NCBI RefSeq assembly: GCF_039655865.1
Contig: NZ_JBBYXL010000013.1
Coordinates: 124,001-188,000 of the forward strand
Reading direction: 5' to 3'
From: Prosthecobacter sp. SYSU 5D2
GTDB taxonomy: Bacteria; Verrucomicrobiota; Verrucomicrobiia; Verrucomicrobiales; Verrucomicrobiaceae
DNA: 64,000 bases
The notes under the pieces were generated by a model. That model had not been told where the DNA came from and did not search any database. It saw only the letters and a list, made by a program, of their open reading frames with translations. Positions within the stretch are counted from its first letter, which is position 1. The number at the start of each line of letters is the position of its first letter. The translations under genes and the position numbers were made by a program. Below are positions 19,852 to 28,005 of this stretch, piece by piece.

Positions 19852-20859
19852 ATGCCCAAAATCGTCATCACCATCCCCCTCCTGCCCGGGGTCCAGCAAA
19901 GGCTGGAAGCCCTGCCGGATACCGAAGTCATCATGAGGCGGTCCGATGGCGATTTTGCTGAGCCTTTTCCCACGGAAGTCATCGCTGATGCGGACATCCT
20001 CGTCTGCAAACTGCCGCCCACCAATCATACCGAGATGCAGTCGCTGAAGTTGGTGCAGATTTCATCGGTGGGTTTCACCCAGTTGATGCCCCTGAACCTG
20101 CCCCAGCGCGCCGCCCGCGCCTGCAATGCGCGGGGCGTTTACGACACGGCCATCGCTGAATGGAGCATCGCCATGCTGGTGAATCTGGCGCGGGATCTTC
20201 GAGGCATGATTCGCAACCAGGACCAGGGCATGTGGGATCGCGGCGAACGTTTCTGCACCGAGATCCGTGGCCGCACTTTGGGCATCTGGGGGTATGGCGG
20301 CATCGGTCGGGAAACGGCGCGGCTGGCGAAAACGCTGGGTTTGAACATTCACGTCATGGTGCGCAAGGGCATCGGTCCGCGTGATGACTCCTACGCCGTC
20401 AAAGGCACCGGCGATCCTGAAGGGCTGCTGCCGGACCGGGTGTTCACCCAAGGGCAGGAGACGGAGTTTCTCAGCGGCCTGGATTTCCTGGTGCTGGCCA
20501 TGCCTCTCAATGCCGCCAATACCGGCCTCATCGGTGAGCCTGAACTGCGGGCCATGAAGCCTGAAGCCTATCTCCTCAATCCTGCCCGGGGTCCCCTCGT
20601 CCAGGAACAGGCCCTGCTGCGTGCCCTGACTGAAAAATGGATCGCCGGGGCGGCGCTGGACACCCATTATTATTATCCCATGCCGCCGGAGCATGCTCTC
20701 TGGCACCTGCCCAATGTCATCATGACACCCCACATCTCAGGCACGGACAAAAGCCCACACTTTCTGGGCCGCATGAGCGAGATCGTGGAGCACAACGTCA
20801 CCCACTTTATCAACGGAGGGCCGCTTTGGAATGAGATCGCCACAGCAGACCTGGCCTGA
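19852..20859 (+). CDS. D-isomer-specific 2-hydroxyacid dehydrogenase family protein, 335 aa
   Basis: Rossmann motif GIWGYGGIG with downstream layout of NAD-dependent D-2-hydroxyacid dehydrogenases; the substrate-binding Arg is in NPARG and the catalytic His in TPHISG. Oddly, the segment that normally reads VFxxEP, with the catalytic Glu, here reads LDTHYYYPMP, so the Glu that assists the His is replaced. It begins 4 nt after the dehydratase stop and is the last gene of the operon; a convergent MFS gene ends 7 nt away. Probably oxidises or reduces a hydroxyacid/keto acid of the pathway, perhaps with changed catalysis. Confidence 0.87.
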   Translation: MPKIVITIPLLPGVQQRLEALPDTEVIMRRSDGDFAEPFPTEVIADADILVCKLPPTNHTEMQSLKLVQISSVGFTQLMPLNLPQRAARACNARGVYDTAIAEWSIAMLVNLARDLRGMIRNQDQGMWDRGERFCTEIRGRTLGIWGYGGIGRETARLAKTLGLNIHVMVRKGIGPRDDSYAVKGTGDPEGLLPDRVFTQGQETEFLSGLDFLVLAMPLNAANTGLIGEPELRAMKPEAYLLNPARGPLVQEQALLRALTEKWIAGAALDTHYYYPMPPEHALWHLPNVIMTPHISGTDKSPHFLGRMSEIVEHNVTHFINGGPLWNEIATADLA

Positions 20860-20866
20860 ACCGCCC

Positions 20867-22111
20867 TCAATCTCGGCGTGCCGGTTTGACGACGGCCAGC
20901 AGCAGGCCGCTCAGCAGCACGCCGATGGCCGATCCCATGAGCAGATAGCTCAGGTCCACATCCCTCTCCTTCAGCCAGCCGCCAAGGTAGGCGGCCACGC
21001 CGCCAATGAGGCAGCCGAAGAAATTCAATACGCCGTAACCCGTGGCCCGGTGCTGCGGGGCCGCCACCTGGCAGAGAATGGGCATCATGTTGGCATCCGA
21101 GCACCCTCGTGCAAAACCGAAGGCAATCAGGCAGACGCTGACCACCACCAGGGTATCTGTATGCGCACTCAGGAAGACAAAGGGCGATGCCAGTGTCAGC
21201 GCAATCATCGGCACCCACAAGCGGCCACGGATCTGCGTGCGGCTCCACCGGTCCGCCCAGGCTCCTCCAATGAGCACGCCCGCCAGGGCTGCCACCTGCG
21301 TATAGACCGACGCAGTGAATCCGGCTTCGGTCTGCGACAGGTCAAACTGCTCACGCAGATAACTCGGCATCCAGGTGATGAACGCCCAGCCGGCAAAGCC
21401 CAGCAAGCCCCAGTGCAGGGTGATGATCCACATGTTACCGCTGCCAGCCAGCGTCTTCAGCGTTTCAAAAACGTCAACGGGCGGCTGGCCCGCATTGGCC
21501 TGGCTGGCATGCGGCACATCCCGCAGGAAAAAGCTCAGCACGATGGCCAGGGCCACTCCAAAGCTGCCAAACACCCAGAAGCCCGAGGCCCAGCCGTGAT
21601 GGTCCGCCATCCAGCCCCCCATACCGGCCAGCGCCATGCCTGCATACACCCCGGTCATGTGAATGCCCGTGGCCAGCGAGCGTGTACTGCCACGATGGTA
21701 GTCCGAAATGAGCGCCAGAGCCGCCGGAATGTAGCACACCTGGCAGATGCCCAGCAAACTCCGTGTGGCCAGCAGTTGCTCATAAGTCTGCACATAAACC
21801 GTGGCCCAGGTCACCGCCGACCAGCCACCCAGGCTGAACAGAATGACACGGCTGCGCCCAAAACGGTCCGCACACCAGCCCCCCAGCGGGCTCAGCAGAC
21901 CATAGACAATGAGGAAACCCGTCGTCAGTCCGCCAAAACCGTCATCTCCCATGGAGACCGCCTGCTTGATGGAATCCCGCATCGTGTTCAGCATCACACG
22001 GTCCAGGTAGTTCAGGCATCCCGCCAGCCAGAGAAGCCCCACCACCAGCCAGGCGCCTGGAAGCGGCCGGGCATTGTCAGCATCATTCATCGGAGGAGCG
22101 GAGGCAGACAT
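20867..22111 (-). CDS. MFS transporter, 414 aa
   Basis: Second major facilitator carrier, with about 12 membrane segments: WLVVGLLWLAGCLNYLDRVMLNTM opens the first, and GWCADRFGRSRVIL is the loop 2-3 signature (D-R-x-G-R). The type resembles carriers of sugar acids and glucarate-like anions. It is divergent from the ceramidase-like operon at 22214, sharing a 102-bp AT-rich promoter region, and convergent with the sugar-acid operon. A 445-residue frame antisense to it is a shadow. Cargo unknown; a second breakdown product of the same polymer is a reasonable guess. Confidence 0.9.
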   Translation of the reverse strand: MSASAPPMNDADNARPLPGAWLVVGLLWLAGCLNYLDRVMLNTMRDSIKQAVSMGDDGFGGLTTGFLIVYGLLSPLGGWCADRFGRSRVILFSLGGWSAVTWATVYVQTYEQLLATRSLLGICQVCYIPAALALISDYHRGSTRSLATGIHMTGVYAGMALAGMGGWMADHHGWASGFWVFGSFGVALAIVLSFFLRDVPHASQANAGQPPVDVFETLKTLAGSGNMWIITLHWGLLGFAGWAFITWMPSYLREQFDLSQTEAGFTASVYTQVAALAGVLIGGAWADRWSRTQIRGRLWVPMIALTLASPFVFLSAHTDTLVVVSVCLIAFGFARGCSDANMMPILCQVAAPQHRATGYGVLNFFGCLIGGVAAYLGGWLKERDVDLSYLLMGSAIGVLLSGLLLAVVKPARRD

Positions 22112-22213
22112 AATAAAAAGCCAGCATCTGCGTGGCTGCCTTCCTGGATTAATTGGAAAGCATCATAAAGCAAATAAAAACATCATTGCAGCATTTTTAA
22201 AGCATAACCAACA
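22112..22213. promoter_or_regulatory. AT-rich divergent promoter region with phased short repeats
   Basis: Between the divergent genes starting at 22111 and 22214. It contains AAAGCATCAT (22158), AAAGCAAATA (22168), AAACATCATT (22178) and AAAGCATAAC (22199), that is, AAAGCA/CATCAT words repeated at about 10- and 20-bp steps. This looks like a bent or multi-site regulator region; no protein is assigned. Confidence 0.4.
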
Positions 22214-23791
22214 ATGAAACATTTATTCTCAGCCATCCCAGGCATCAGGCTCTTGAGCCTGGCTGCCCCGGTCCTCTTCGCATGGTCAGTCACCGCAGCA
22301 GAACCGGTGCAAAAGCCCCGGCTGCGCGCCGCCGCACTCGAATTCGGTGTCACCCCAAAGGCTGGCGGTGCCACCGTGGGCAAGACGGGCGCCGTCGTCA
22401 TGAACGTGGCCGGTCCGCTCAATTCCACCGTCACCCTGCTGGAGCATGGCGACAGCCGCCTGTGCCTCATCACCACGCATTTCAATTCCCCCAAGGCTGT
22501 AAACGTCAGCGCCATGTTCCGCCGCGTCATCGCTGAGGATTTGAATCTGCCGGTGTCCAACGTGCTGATCTTCGTCTCCCACAATCACACCGACATGAAG
22601 ATGGCCAGCAACCAGCTGGAGGCCTACGACAACTTGTCCACCCCGGTGGACAAACTGCCTGTACCCGAGCTTCTGCCCACCGGCCAGGAGCTGCTGGATA
22701 AACTGCGCAGCCATGCCAAGCGCCTCCCGGATCTGCTCCAGCCCGTCACCGTCTGGTGGGCCGAGGGCAGCGAAGGCCGCATCACGTATAACCGCAAGGG
22801 CCGCCGCGCCGATGGCAGCAGCTACCTCATGCGCGAAGAGGACCGCGACCTCATGGGCGTGGATTTCAATGGCGACATTGACCGTCAGGCCCCCATCATC
22901 GTTTTGAAGAATGAGCAGGGCCAGCCCGTCACCTCCCTCGTCCAGTTCACCGGCCACCCATGCACCTGCTATCACCCGGAAAAACCCGTCGTCTTTGGTG
23001 ACTGGCCCCAGGTCGCCTGCGAGGTCGTCGGCAGCCATCTCTCCCCCGCCAGCCCTGTTCCCATGAGCTTCCTTCAGGGCTGTGCGGGCGATGTCAATTC
23101 GAAGGGCATGTTTCGCGGCAGCGTGGAGCTGTCCAAAAAATACGGCAACATGCTCGCCGAAAGCTACATCCAGGCGCTGGACAAGTTACAGCCCTCCGCC
23201 CGCGACGGTTTTGATTACGCCGTTGAAAAAGTCAAGATCCCCCTCGCCCCCCTGCCCTCCGTCGAAAAGCTGAAGGCGGAAATCGAAGAGATGGAAGGCT
23301 TCATCAAACGCGCATTCGCAGGCGATGAAGACACCCTCGCCTGTGCCGGTTTAAACTTCCCCCGCGAGCTGTCCCCTCTCTACCGGGGCAAGCTCATCGA
23401 AGGCGTCCTGCCCTGGAGCCGCTGGGCGCTGGACATGCATCAGAAAGGCCAGGCCGATACGGTGGCAAAGCATCTCGAAGTGGAGATTTACGTCCTGCGC
23501 CTGGGCGATGTCGGCATTGTCGGCCTGCCCTTTGAACCCTTCCAGGGCATCGGCCGCCAGATGCGTGCCGGGTCGCCCCTGCCCATCACCATTCCTTGTG
23601 GTTATACCAACGTCTCCTATGGCTACCTCACCGACGGCCCCAACACCGATCCCGACCATGGCGAATACATGAGTGCCCACTACCGCTACAGCCGCTTCCG
23701 CGCCCCCTATGCCAAACCCGCCGGCGACGTCCTCGCCATCCAGGGCATCGAAACCCTCAGCCGCTTTGCCAATCATGGAAAATCCAACTGA
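22214..23791 (+). CDS. Exported neutral ceramidase-like protein, 525 aa
   Basis: Signal peptide (MKHLFSAIPGIRLLSLAAPVLFAWSVTAAE) and an N-terminal domain like that of neutral/alkaline non-lysosomal ceramidase: the metal-site motif FVSHNHTDMK, FTGHPCTCYHPE and FLQGCAGDVN segments are recognisable. The C-terminal lipid-binding half of true ceramidases is not evident. Bacteria of this phylum have many such proteins annotated only as ceramidase-like; an amidase/esterase acting outside the cytoplasm is plausible, ceramide hydrolysis is not established. It overlaps the acyltransferase gene by 17 nt and is first in a three-gene coupled operon (22214-26071). Confidence 0.8.
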   Translation: MKHLFSAIPGIRLLSLAAPVLFAWSVTAAEPVQKPRLRAAALEFGVTPKAGGATVGKTGAVVMNVAGPLNSTVTLLEHGDSRLCLITTHFNSPKAVNVSAMFRRVIAEDLNLPVSNVLIFVSHNHTDMKMASNQLEAYDNLSTPVDKLPVPELLPTGQELLDKLRSHAKRLPDLLQPVTVWWAEGSEGRITYNRKGRRADGSSYLMREEDRDLMGVDFNGDIDRQAPIIVLKNEQGQPVTSLVQFTGHPCTCYHPEKPVVFGDWPQVACEVVGSHLSPASPVPMSFLQGCAGDVNSKGMFRGSVELSKKYGNMLAESYIQALDKLQPSARDGFDYAVEKVKIPLAPLPSVEKLKAEIEEMEGFIKRAFAGDEDTLACAGLNFPRELSPLYRGKLIEGVLPWSRWALDMHQKGQADTVAKHLEVEIYVLRLGDVGIVGLPFEPFQGIGRQMRAGSPLPITIPCGYTNVSYGYLTDGPNTDPDHGEYMSAHYRYSRFRAPYAKPAGDVLAIQGIETLSRFANHGKSN

Positions 23792-24449
23792 CTCCTTCCA
23801 CGAAATCGGAGCCCACGCGCAGATAGATCCCGGCGTGGTGCTCGGCTACCGTTATCCAGGGTACTCCGAGCCCACCCGCATCGGCGATTACGCCATCATC
23901 CGCTCAGGCTCCATCCTCTATGCGGACACCACCATCGGCCACCGTTTCCAGTGCGGCCATCAGGTGCTCATCCGCGCGGAGGTCAGCATCGGCCACCGCT
24001 GCGTGGTGCATCACAAATGCACGCTCGAAGGCCGCCTCCGCATCGGCCATGGCGTGAAGATCATGGCGCACGTGTACCTGCCCAGCACCACCGTCATTGG
24101 CAACATGGTCTTCATCGGTCCTGGCACCACCTTCCTCAATGACCGCCTGCCCATGCGCCGGGCCGCCCCCGTTCAGGGTGCCATCATTGAGGATCACGTC
24201 ACCATCGGCGGCGGCGTCACCATCTGCCCCGGTGTCACCATCGGGCGCGGCTCCTTCATCGGGGCCGGCTCCGTCGTGAACAAGGACGTGCCTCCTTACA
24301 CGCTCGCCCTCGGCGTCCCCGCCCGCCACCAGCCCCTGCCACCAACCATGGCCCGGGAAAACCTGCCCGAACTTCTCCTTCCGCAAACCGACCTCTTCGG
24401 AGCCCGCCAGGATGATACCTGGAAAAACGAAACCCTGCCCAACTCATGA
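23775..24449 (+). CDS. Hexapeptide-repeat (left-handed beta-helix) acyltransferase, 224 aa
   Basis: From about residue 12 to 170 the sequence is a chain of hexapeptide-like turns (IGDYAIIRSGS, IGHRFQCGHQV, IGHRCVVHHKC, IGHGVKIMAHV, IGNMVFIGPG, then IGGGVTICPGVTIGRGSFIGAGSVV), the left-handed beta-helix of O-/N-acyltransferases. HHK and GHG/AHV turns could hold the catalytic His. No signal peptide: cytoplasmic. Its start lies inside the preceding gene (17-nt overlap) and its stop overlaps the next start (ATGA). A cytoplasmic transferase locked between two exported proteins suggests a shared sugar or lipid substrate rather than an export role (inference). Confidence 0.87.
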   Translation: MENPTDSFHEIGAHAQIDPGVVLGYRYPGYSEPTRIGDYAIIRSGSILYADTTIGHRFQCGHQVLIRAEVSIGHRCVVHHKCTLEGRLRIGHGVKIMAHVYLPSTTVIGNMVFIGPGTTFLNDRLPMRRAAPVQGAIIEDHVTIGGGVTICPGVTIGRGSFIGAGSVVNKDVPPYTLALGVPARHQPLPPTMARENLPELLLPQTDLFGARQDDTWKNETLPNS

Positions 24450-26071
24450 AACCATCCCCCAAACTCCCCCCTGCAAAAAGCAAAGGCCGGGCCTTTGGAG
24501 CCGTCCTGGCTGCCTTCGCCCTCGCCGCCCCCCTGGCCCCTGCGGAAGAGCTGTTTGACGAAACCCAGGTCACAACCCTCTTTGCTTTTGACAACGTCTC
24601 CATTCCCCATGCCCAAAACCTGCGCATGGAGATGCGGTCTCCTAAAAAGCATCCGCGCAATCCCGTGCTCACCCGTGGCGCACCGGGAACGCCCGATGCC
24701 AAAGGTGTCCAGTTTTACGGCTCCATCATCCGCGAGAAGGACAAATACCGCCTTTGGTATGTCGCCTTTGATGATGACAAGGAAAACAAAGTCGCCTCCA
24801 ACCGCTGGCGGGCCGCCTATGCGGAAAGCGACGACGGTATCAACTGGATGAAGCCCAATCTCGGCCTCGTCGAATACGCGGGCAACAAAAACAACAATCT
24901 CATCCTCACCGAGCCAGGCCCCTTTGGTTTCGTCAATATCAAGGTCCTCCTGGATCCCGAAGATCCGGATCCTGCACGGCGCTATAAAATTTCCTCCCAC
25001 GTTTACTTCCGCCACAACACCCGGTTGGGCACCCTCATGCCCTTTGTCAGCGCGGACGGGCTCACCTGGAAGAGCGAGCGGGAGATAAAACCCGAAAAGT
25101 CAGAGATGCTGAAGAAGGACCTCATCCTTCCCGGCATCCATTTTGAACCTTCAGGCGGCCTGTACAAATGGGACGGCATGTTTTACGCCTCCGGCCAAAA
25201 TTCCATGGATGCCCCGCGTCCTTATCACGGCCGTGTGGCACGCGCCTACCGCTCCCCGGATTTCTTTAACTGGTCCCAGACCAGCACCCTGGCGTTCACC
25301 CGGACCGCGCAGAACACCTTGTTAGGCAAAGGCCGCAGCCGCGAAGGCGAGCAGACCCACGAAGGCATCAGCGTGTGGAACCGGGGCAACATCCTGCTCG
25401 GCATTTCCGGCGTGTGGCATGGGGCCAAGGAATGGAAAGACGTCACCATTGACCTCGGTTTTGTCGTCAGCAATGACGGCGTCCATTTCCGTGAGCCCGC
25501 CTATGAATGGCTCTTTCTGGAGCACGGCAAGGACGGCGAGTGGGACCAGGGCGGCCTTCTGCAGGGCCAGGGGTTTGAGAACATCGGTGATGAAACCTTT
25601 GTCTATTACGGAGCCTGGGATCCCCGTCATTGGGAGCAGGAACCTCCACGCGGCGGAGTCGGCATCGCCGTCCTTCCGCGCGACCGCTTCGGTGATCTTG
25701 TCGTGGAGAAAGTGGGCGAAGGCCCCGGCGACTATCAGATTCCCCAGGTCACCAGTGAGTTCATCACCAAAGCCATTGACGTCAAAAAAGACACGTCACC
25801 GCGCTTCCATGTCAATGCCGATGGCCTCGGTGCGGAAGCTTCTTTGAAGATCGAACTGCTCGATGCTCAGGAACGACCGCTCCCTGGATACTCTGGCAAA
25901 GACGCCGCCATCGTCACCAAGAGCGGCTTTCAAACTCCGGTTTTGTGGAAAGGCAAAGCGAAAGCCACGGGGCTGCCCGAGCGAGTGTGCATCCATGTCA
26001 TTTTCGAAGGCACGCGCAATACCGACATCCGGTTCAGTGCGCTTTACCTTACGCCTGGCAAAGGACCATAA
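24446..26071 (+). CDS. Exported five-bladed propeller (GH32/GH43-like) protein, 541 aa
   Basis: A basic then hydrophobic N-terminus (GRAFGAVLAAFALAAPLAPAEE) is a signal peptide. The body has blade-like repeats of YRLWYVAFDD, AYAESDDGINWMKPNL, ISSHVYFRH, YKWDGMFYASGQN, YRSPDFFNW and LGFVVSNDGVHFREPAYEW, the pattern of glycosidase propellers such as families 32, 43, 62 and 117. The last 110 residues form a beta-sandwich-like domain. Catalytic acids were not assigned. Translationally coupled to the acyltransferase gene (4-nt overlap). Probable glycan hydrolase or binding protein; substrate unknown. Confidence 0.8.
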   Translation: MKPSPKLPPAKSKGRAFGAVLAAFALAAPLAPAEELFDETQVTTLFAFDNVSIPHAQNLRMEMRSPKKHPRNPVLTRGAPGTPDAKGVQFYGSIIREKDKYRLWYVAFDDDKENKVASNRWRAAYAESDDGINWMKPNLGLVEYAGNKNNNLILTEPGPFGFVNIKVLLDPEDPDPARRYKISSHVYFRHNTRLGTLMPFVSADGLTWKSEREIKPEKSEMLKKDLILPGIHFEPSGGLYKWDGMFYASGQNSMDAPRPYHGRVARAYRSPDFFNWSQTSTLAFTRTAQNTLLGKGRSREGEQTHEGISVWNRGNILLGISGVWHGAKEWKDVTIDLGFVVSNDGVHFREPAYEWLFLEHGKDGEWDQGGLLQGQGFENIGDETFVYYGAWDPRHWEQEPPRGGVGIAVLPRDRFGDLVVEKVGEGPGDYQIPQVTSEFITKAIDVKKDTSPRFHVNADGLGAEASLKIELLDAQERPLPGYSGKDAAIVTKSGFQTPVLWKGKAKATGLPERVCIHVIFEGTRNTDIRFSALYLTPGKGP

Positions 26072-26176
26072 AAATGAATGCAGGTGATATTCAGGTGAGT
26101 TCTCTCCATATTTGTCTTGGTTTCCTCCTGGCACTTAGCTTAATAAGGAAATCATGGCTGAATCCGCCTGATTATT

Positions 26177-27739
26177 ATGCCGAAACATGACATCCTTATT
26201 GGCCCAGTGCTTGGTTATGAATGGGACAGCGAGAAGCAGCAGTCCTTTTATACTGTCATCATCCGCCTACCACGTGGAAAAGCTCCAGTTTGGGTGGTTG
26301 ATGGACAACGTGTAAAGATGAAGGAAATTACCTTCTCCCTGCATGATAGCAGCCGTGTCTGGAGAGGGGAGATTGCACTTCCGGCATTTCAAGATCCTCA
26401 GGAAAAAACTGTTTCATACACAGTCGAGCGCGAGGGCAAGCAGCTCAAAAATGTTTGCGGAGACAGCGAATGGTCCTTCTTTCTTCCGGGTCTGCCCACC
26501 CCGGTTAAGCAACCCCGCATCGCCTTTTGCTCCTGCAACGGCTTCACGGATCCAAACTCCCTCCGCGACCGAGATCCCCTGGCCATGTGGAAGCGCATGG
26601 AAGAGGGCCATAAAAAAGAGCCTTTCAGCCTGCTTCTGATGGGAGGAGATCAGCTTTATTGTGATGATCTTGCGCGTAAGGAAGGCAGCTTTGCCCGTCT
26701 TATCAAGTGGCTGAAGCCAGGGGAAAAGCCCAAAAGCCAGCCCACCGTGAAGGAGTTCATGGAGAGCTACTTTGACCATTACCTTCTCGCGTGGGTCCGG
26801 ATCACCCATGATGGCAAGGACTATCCTCACACACCCATGGTACGCATGATGGCCAGCATCCCCAGCATCATGATGTGGGATGACCATGACATTTTTGACG
26901 GCTGGGGTTCCTATCAGACCGCTGACAAAAACATTCCTTATTACAAAGAGGCGTTTGACGCTGCCCGGCAGGCCTTTGAAGTCTATCAGATACGTGGCAA
27001 AAATACGTGCCGCTCCCTTCTTGATTCAGGCTCAGACCAGCCCCGTCATTATTCCATGGGACTTCAGTTCGGCCCTTTCCACCTCCTTGTCCTGGACAAC
27101 CGCTCTCATCGCACCGTGGACCAGGTCATGGACAGGCGGCAATGGGACCAAGTGATCAAATGGCTCGGAAACAGCCAGGATAACAGCAAATCCCTTCTCC
27201 TGGTTTCCCCAGTGCCCGTCGTCTATCGCCGCTTCGCCCACTGGGTATCTTCATTGCCTGGTGAGCATGGAGGTGAGGATGATCTTCGTGATCATTGGAG
27301 CCACAAGACTCATGAATGGGAGCGTGACCGCCTCATCTCGCACCTCTTCGGAGTCTTGAAGTATGGTGCGAAAGAAAAAGGCTACCAGCGCATCACCCTC
27401 CTCTCTGGTGATGTTCACGTCGGTGCAATCGGCTTTTTGGAACGCACCGATTTCCCGGCGGAAATCGCCCAGATCATCTCTTCTGCCATCCTTCATCCTG
27501 AGCCCGGCGTGCTTCAATGGGAAGGGCTTAAGGCCATCAGCAATGATGACGAGCACAGTATTCGCGGTCAGGCGGTCGTGGCTAAAATGAGCACGCCCGT
27601 CCGGGCCGTTGACCGGTATCTCCGCTGCCGAAACTTTGCCTGGCTCAAAGCCGGGGATGACGACAGGCTTTGGGTTAACTGGGAGTGTGAAAACGTGGAC
27701 GGAAAAACCCCCGTACGGGTGGAGTTCCCCTTGCGCTAA
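26177..27739 (+). CDS. PhoD-like metallophosphoesterase without signal peptide, 520 aa
   Basis: Matches the PhoD phosphatase fold: metal-site motifs GGDQLYCDD, MMWDDHDIFDGWG and SGDVHVGAIG, the last near residue 410, plus an N-terminal beta-sandwich (residues 1-105) that in PhoD precedes the catalytic domain. Unlike classical PhoD and the second PhoD gene here (54123-55700) there is no Tat or Sec signal: it begins MPKHDILIGPVLGYEWD. So it is probably cytoplasmic, as in the non-secreted PhoD-like group. GC is lower and codon use more relaxed than in its neighbours, and it stands alone between spacers, consistent with separate acquisition. Confidence 0.85.
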   Translation: MPKHDILIGPVLGYEWDSEKQQSFYTVIIRLPRGKAPVWVVDGQRVKMKEITFSLHDSSRVWRGEIALPAFQDPQEKTVSYTVEREGKQLKNVCGDSEWSFFLPGLPTPVKQPRIAFCSCNGFTDPNSLRDRDPLAMWKRMEEGHKKEPFSLLLMGGDQLYCDDLARKEGSFARLIKWLKPGEKPKSQPTVKEFMESYFDHYLLAWVRITHDGKDYPHTPMVRMMASIPSIMMWDDHDIFDGWGSYQTADKNIPYYKEAFDAARQAFEVYQIRGKNTCRSLLDSGSDQPRHYSMGLQFGPFHLLVLDNRSHRTVDQVMDRRQWDQVIKWLGNSQDNSKSLLLVSPVPVVYRRFAHWVSSLPGEHGGEDDLRDHWSHKTHEWERDRLISHLFGVLKYGAKEKGYQRITLLSGDVHVGAIGFLERTDFPAEIAQIISSAILHPEPGVLQWEGLKAISNDDEHSIRGQAVVAKMSTPVRAVDRYLRCRNFAWLKAGDDDRLWVNWECENVDGKTPVRVEFPLR

Positions 27740-27781
27740 GTTTCCACACTCCCCCTTTCATCAGCCCATGGCGGCCTAACA

Positions 27782-27901
27782 TTACGTGCAGCCACGGAGG
27801 AGAAAAAAGATAATGAGCAAAGGTACCGGAATGCCAATCAGCCAGAGAAAAACCCAGCCGAGTGCGCCGGATTCACGAGGACGGTTCATTTTTGTTTTCA
27901 T
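27782..27901 (-). CDS. Small single-span membrane protein, 39 aa
   Basis: Reading the minus strand from ATG at 27901 gives a polar head MKTKMNRPRESGALG followed by one membrane segment WVFLWLIGIPVPLLIIFFLL and the tail RGCT, stop TAA at 27784-27782. The pattern (polar head, ALGW, hydrophobic span with GIP, LLRGC end) is that of tiny conserved hydrophobic proteins seen in many Gram-negative genomes; too short for routine gene calling. No ribosome site is clear. Function unknown. The stop lies next to a CCTAAC word. Confidence 0.6.
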   Translation of the reverse strand: MKTKMNRPRESGALGWVFLWLIGIPVPLLIIFFLLRGCT

Positions 27902-28005
27902 ACGAATTATTGGTTAGGTTTAACTGTCACCAAGTATTCGCAGGCCACGGACCATCCAGCCCTGCCGGACGATATTTTCTTCATCGCACCTCGGGCCCCG
28001 GCGTT

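Noticed and set aside
20831-22168. 445-codon + frame antisense to the second MFS gene
   Set aside because: Opposite strand has membrane segments and the MFS loop motif; this frame is Pro/Gln/His-rich noise.
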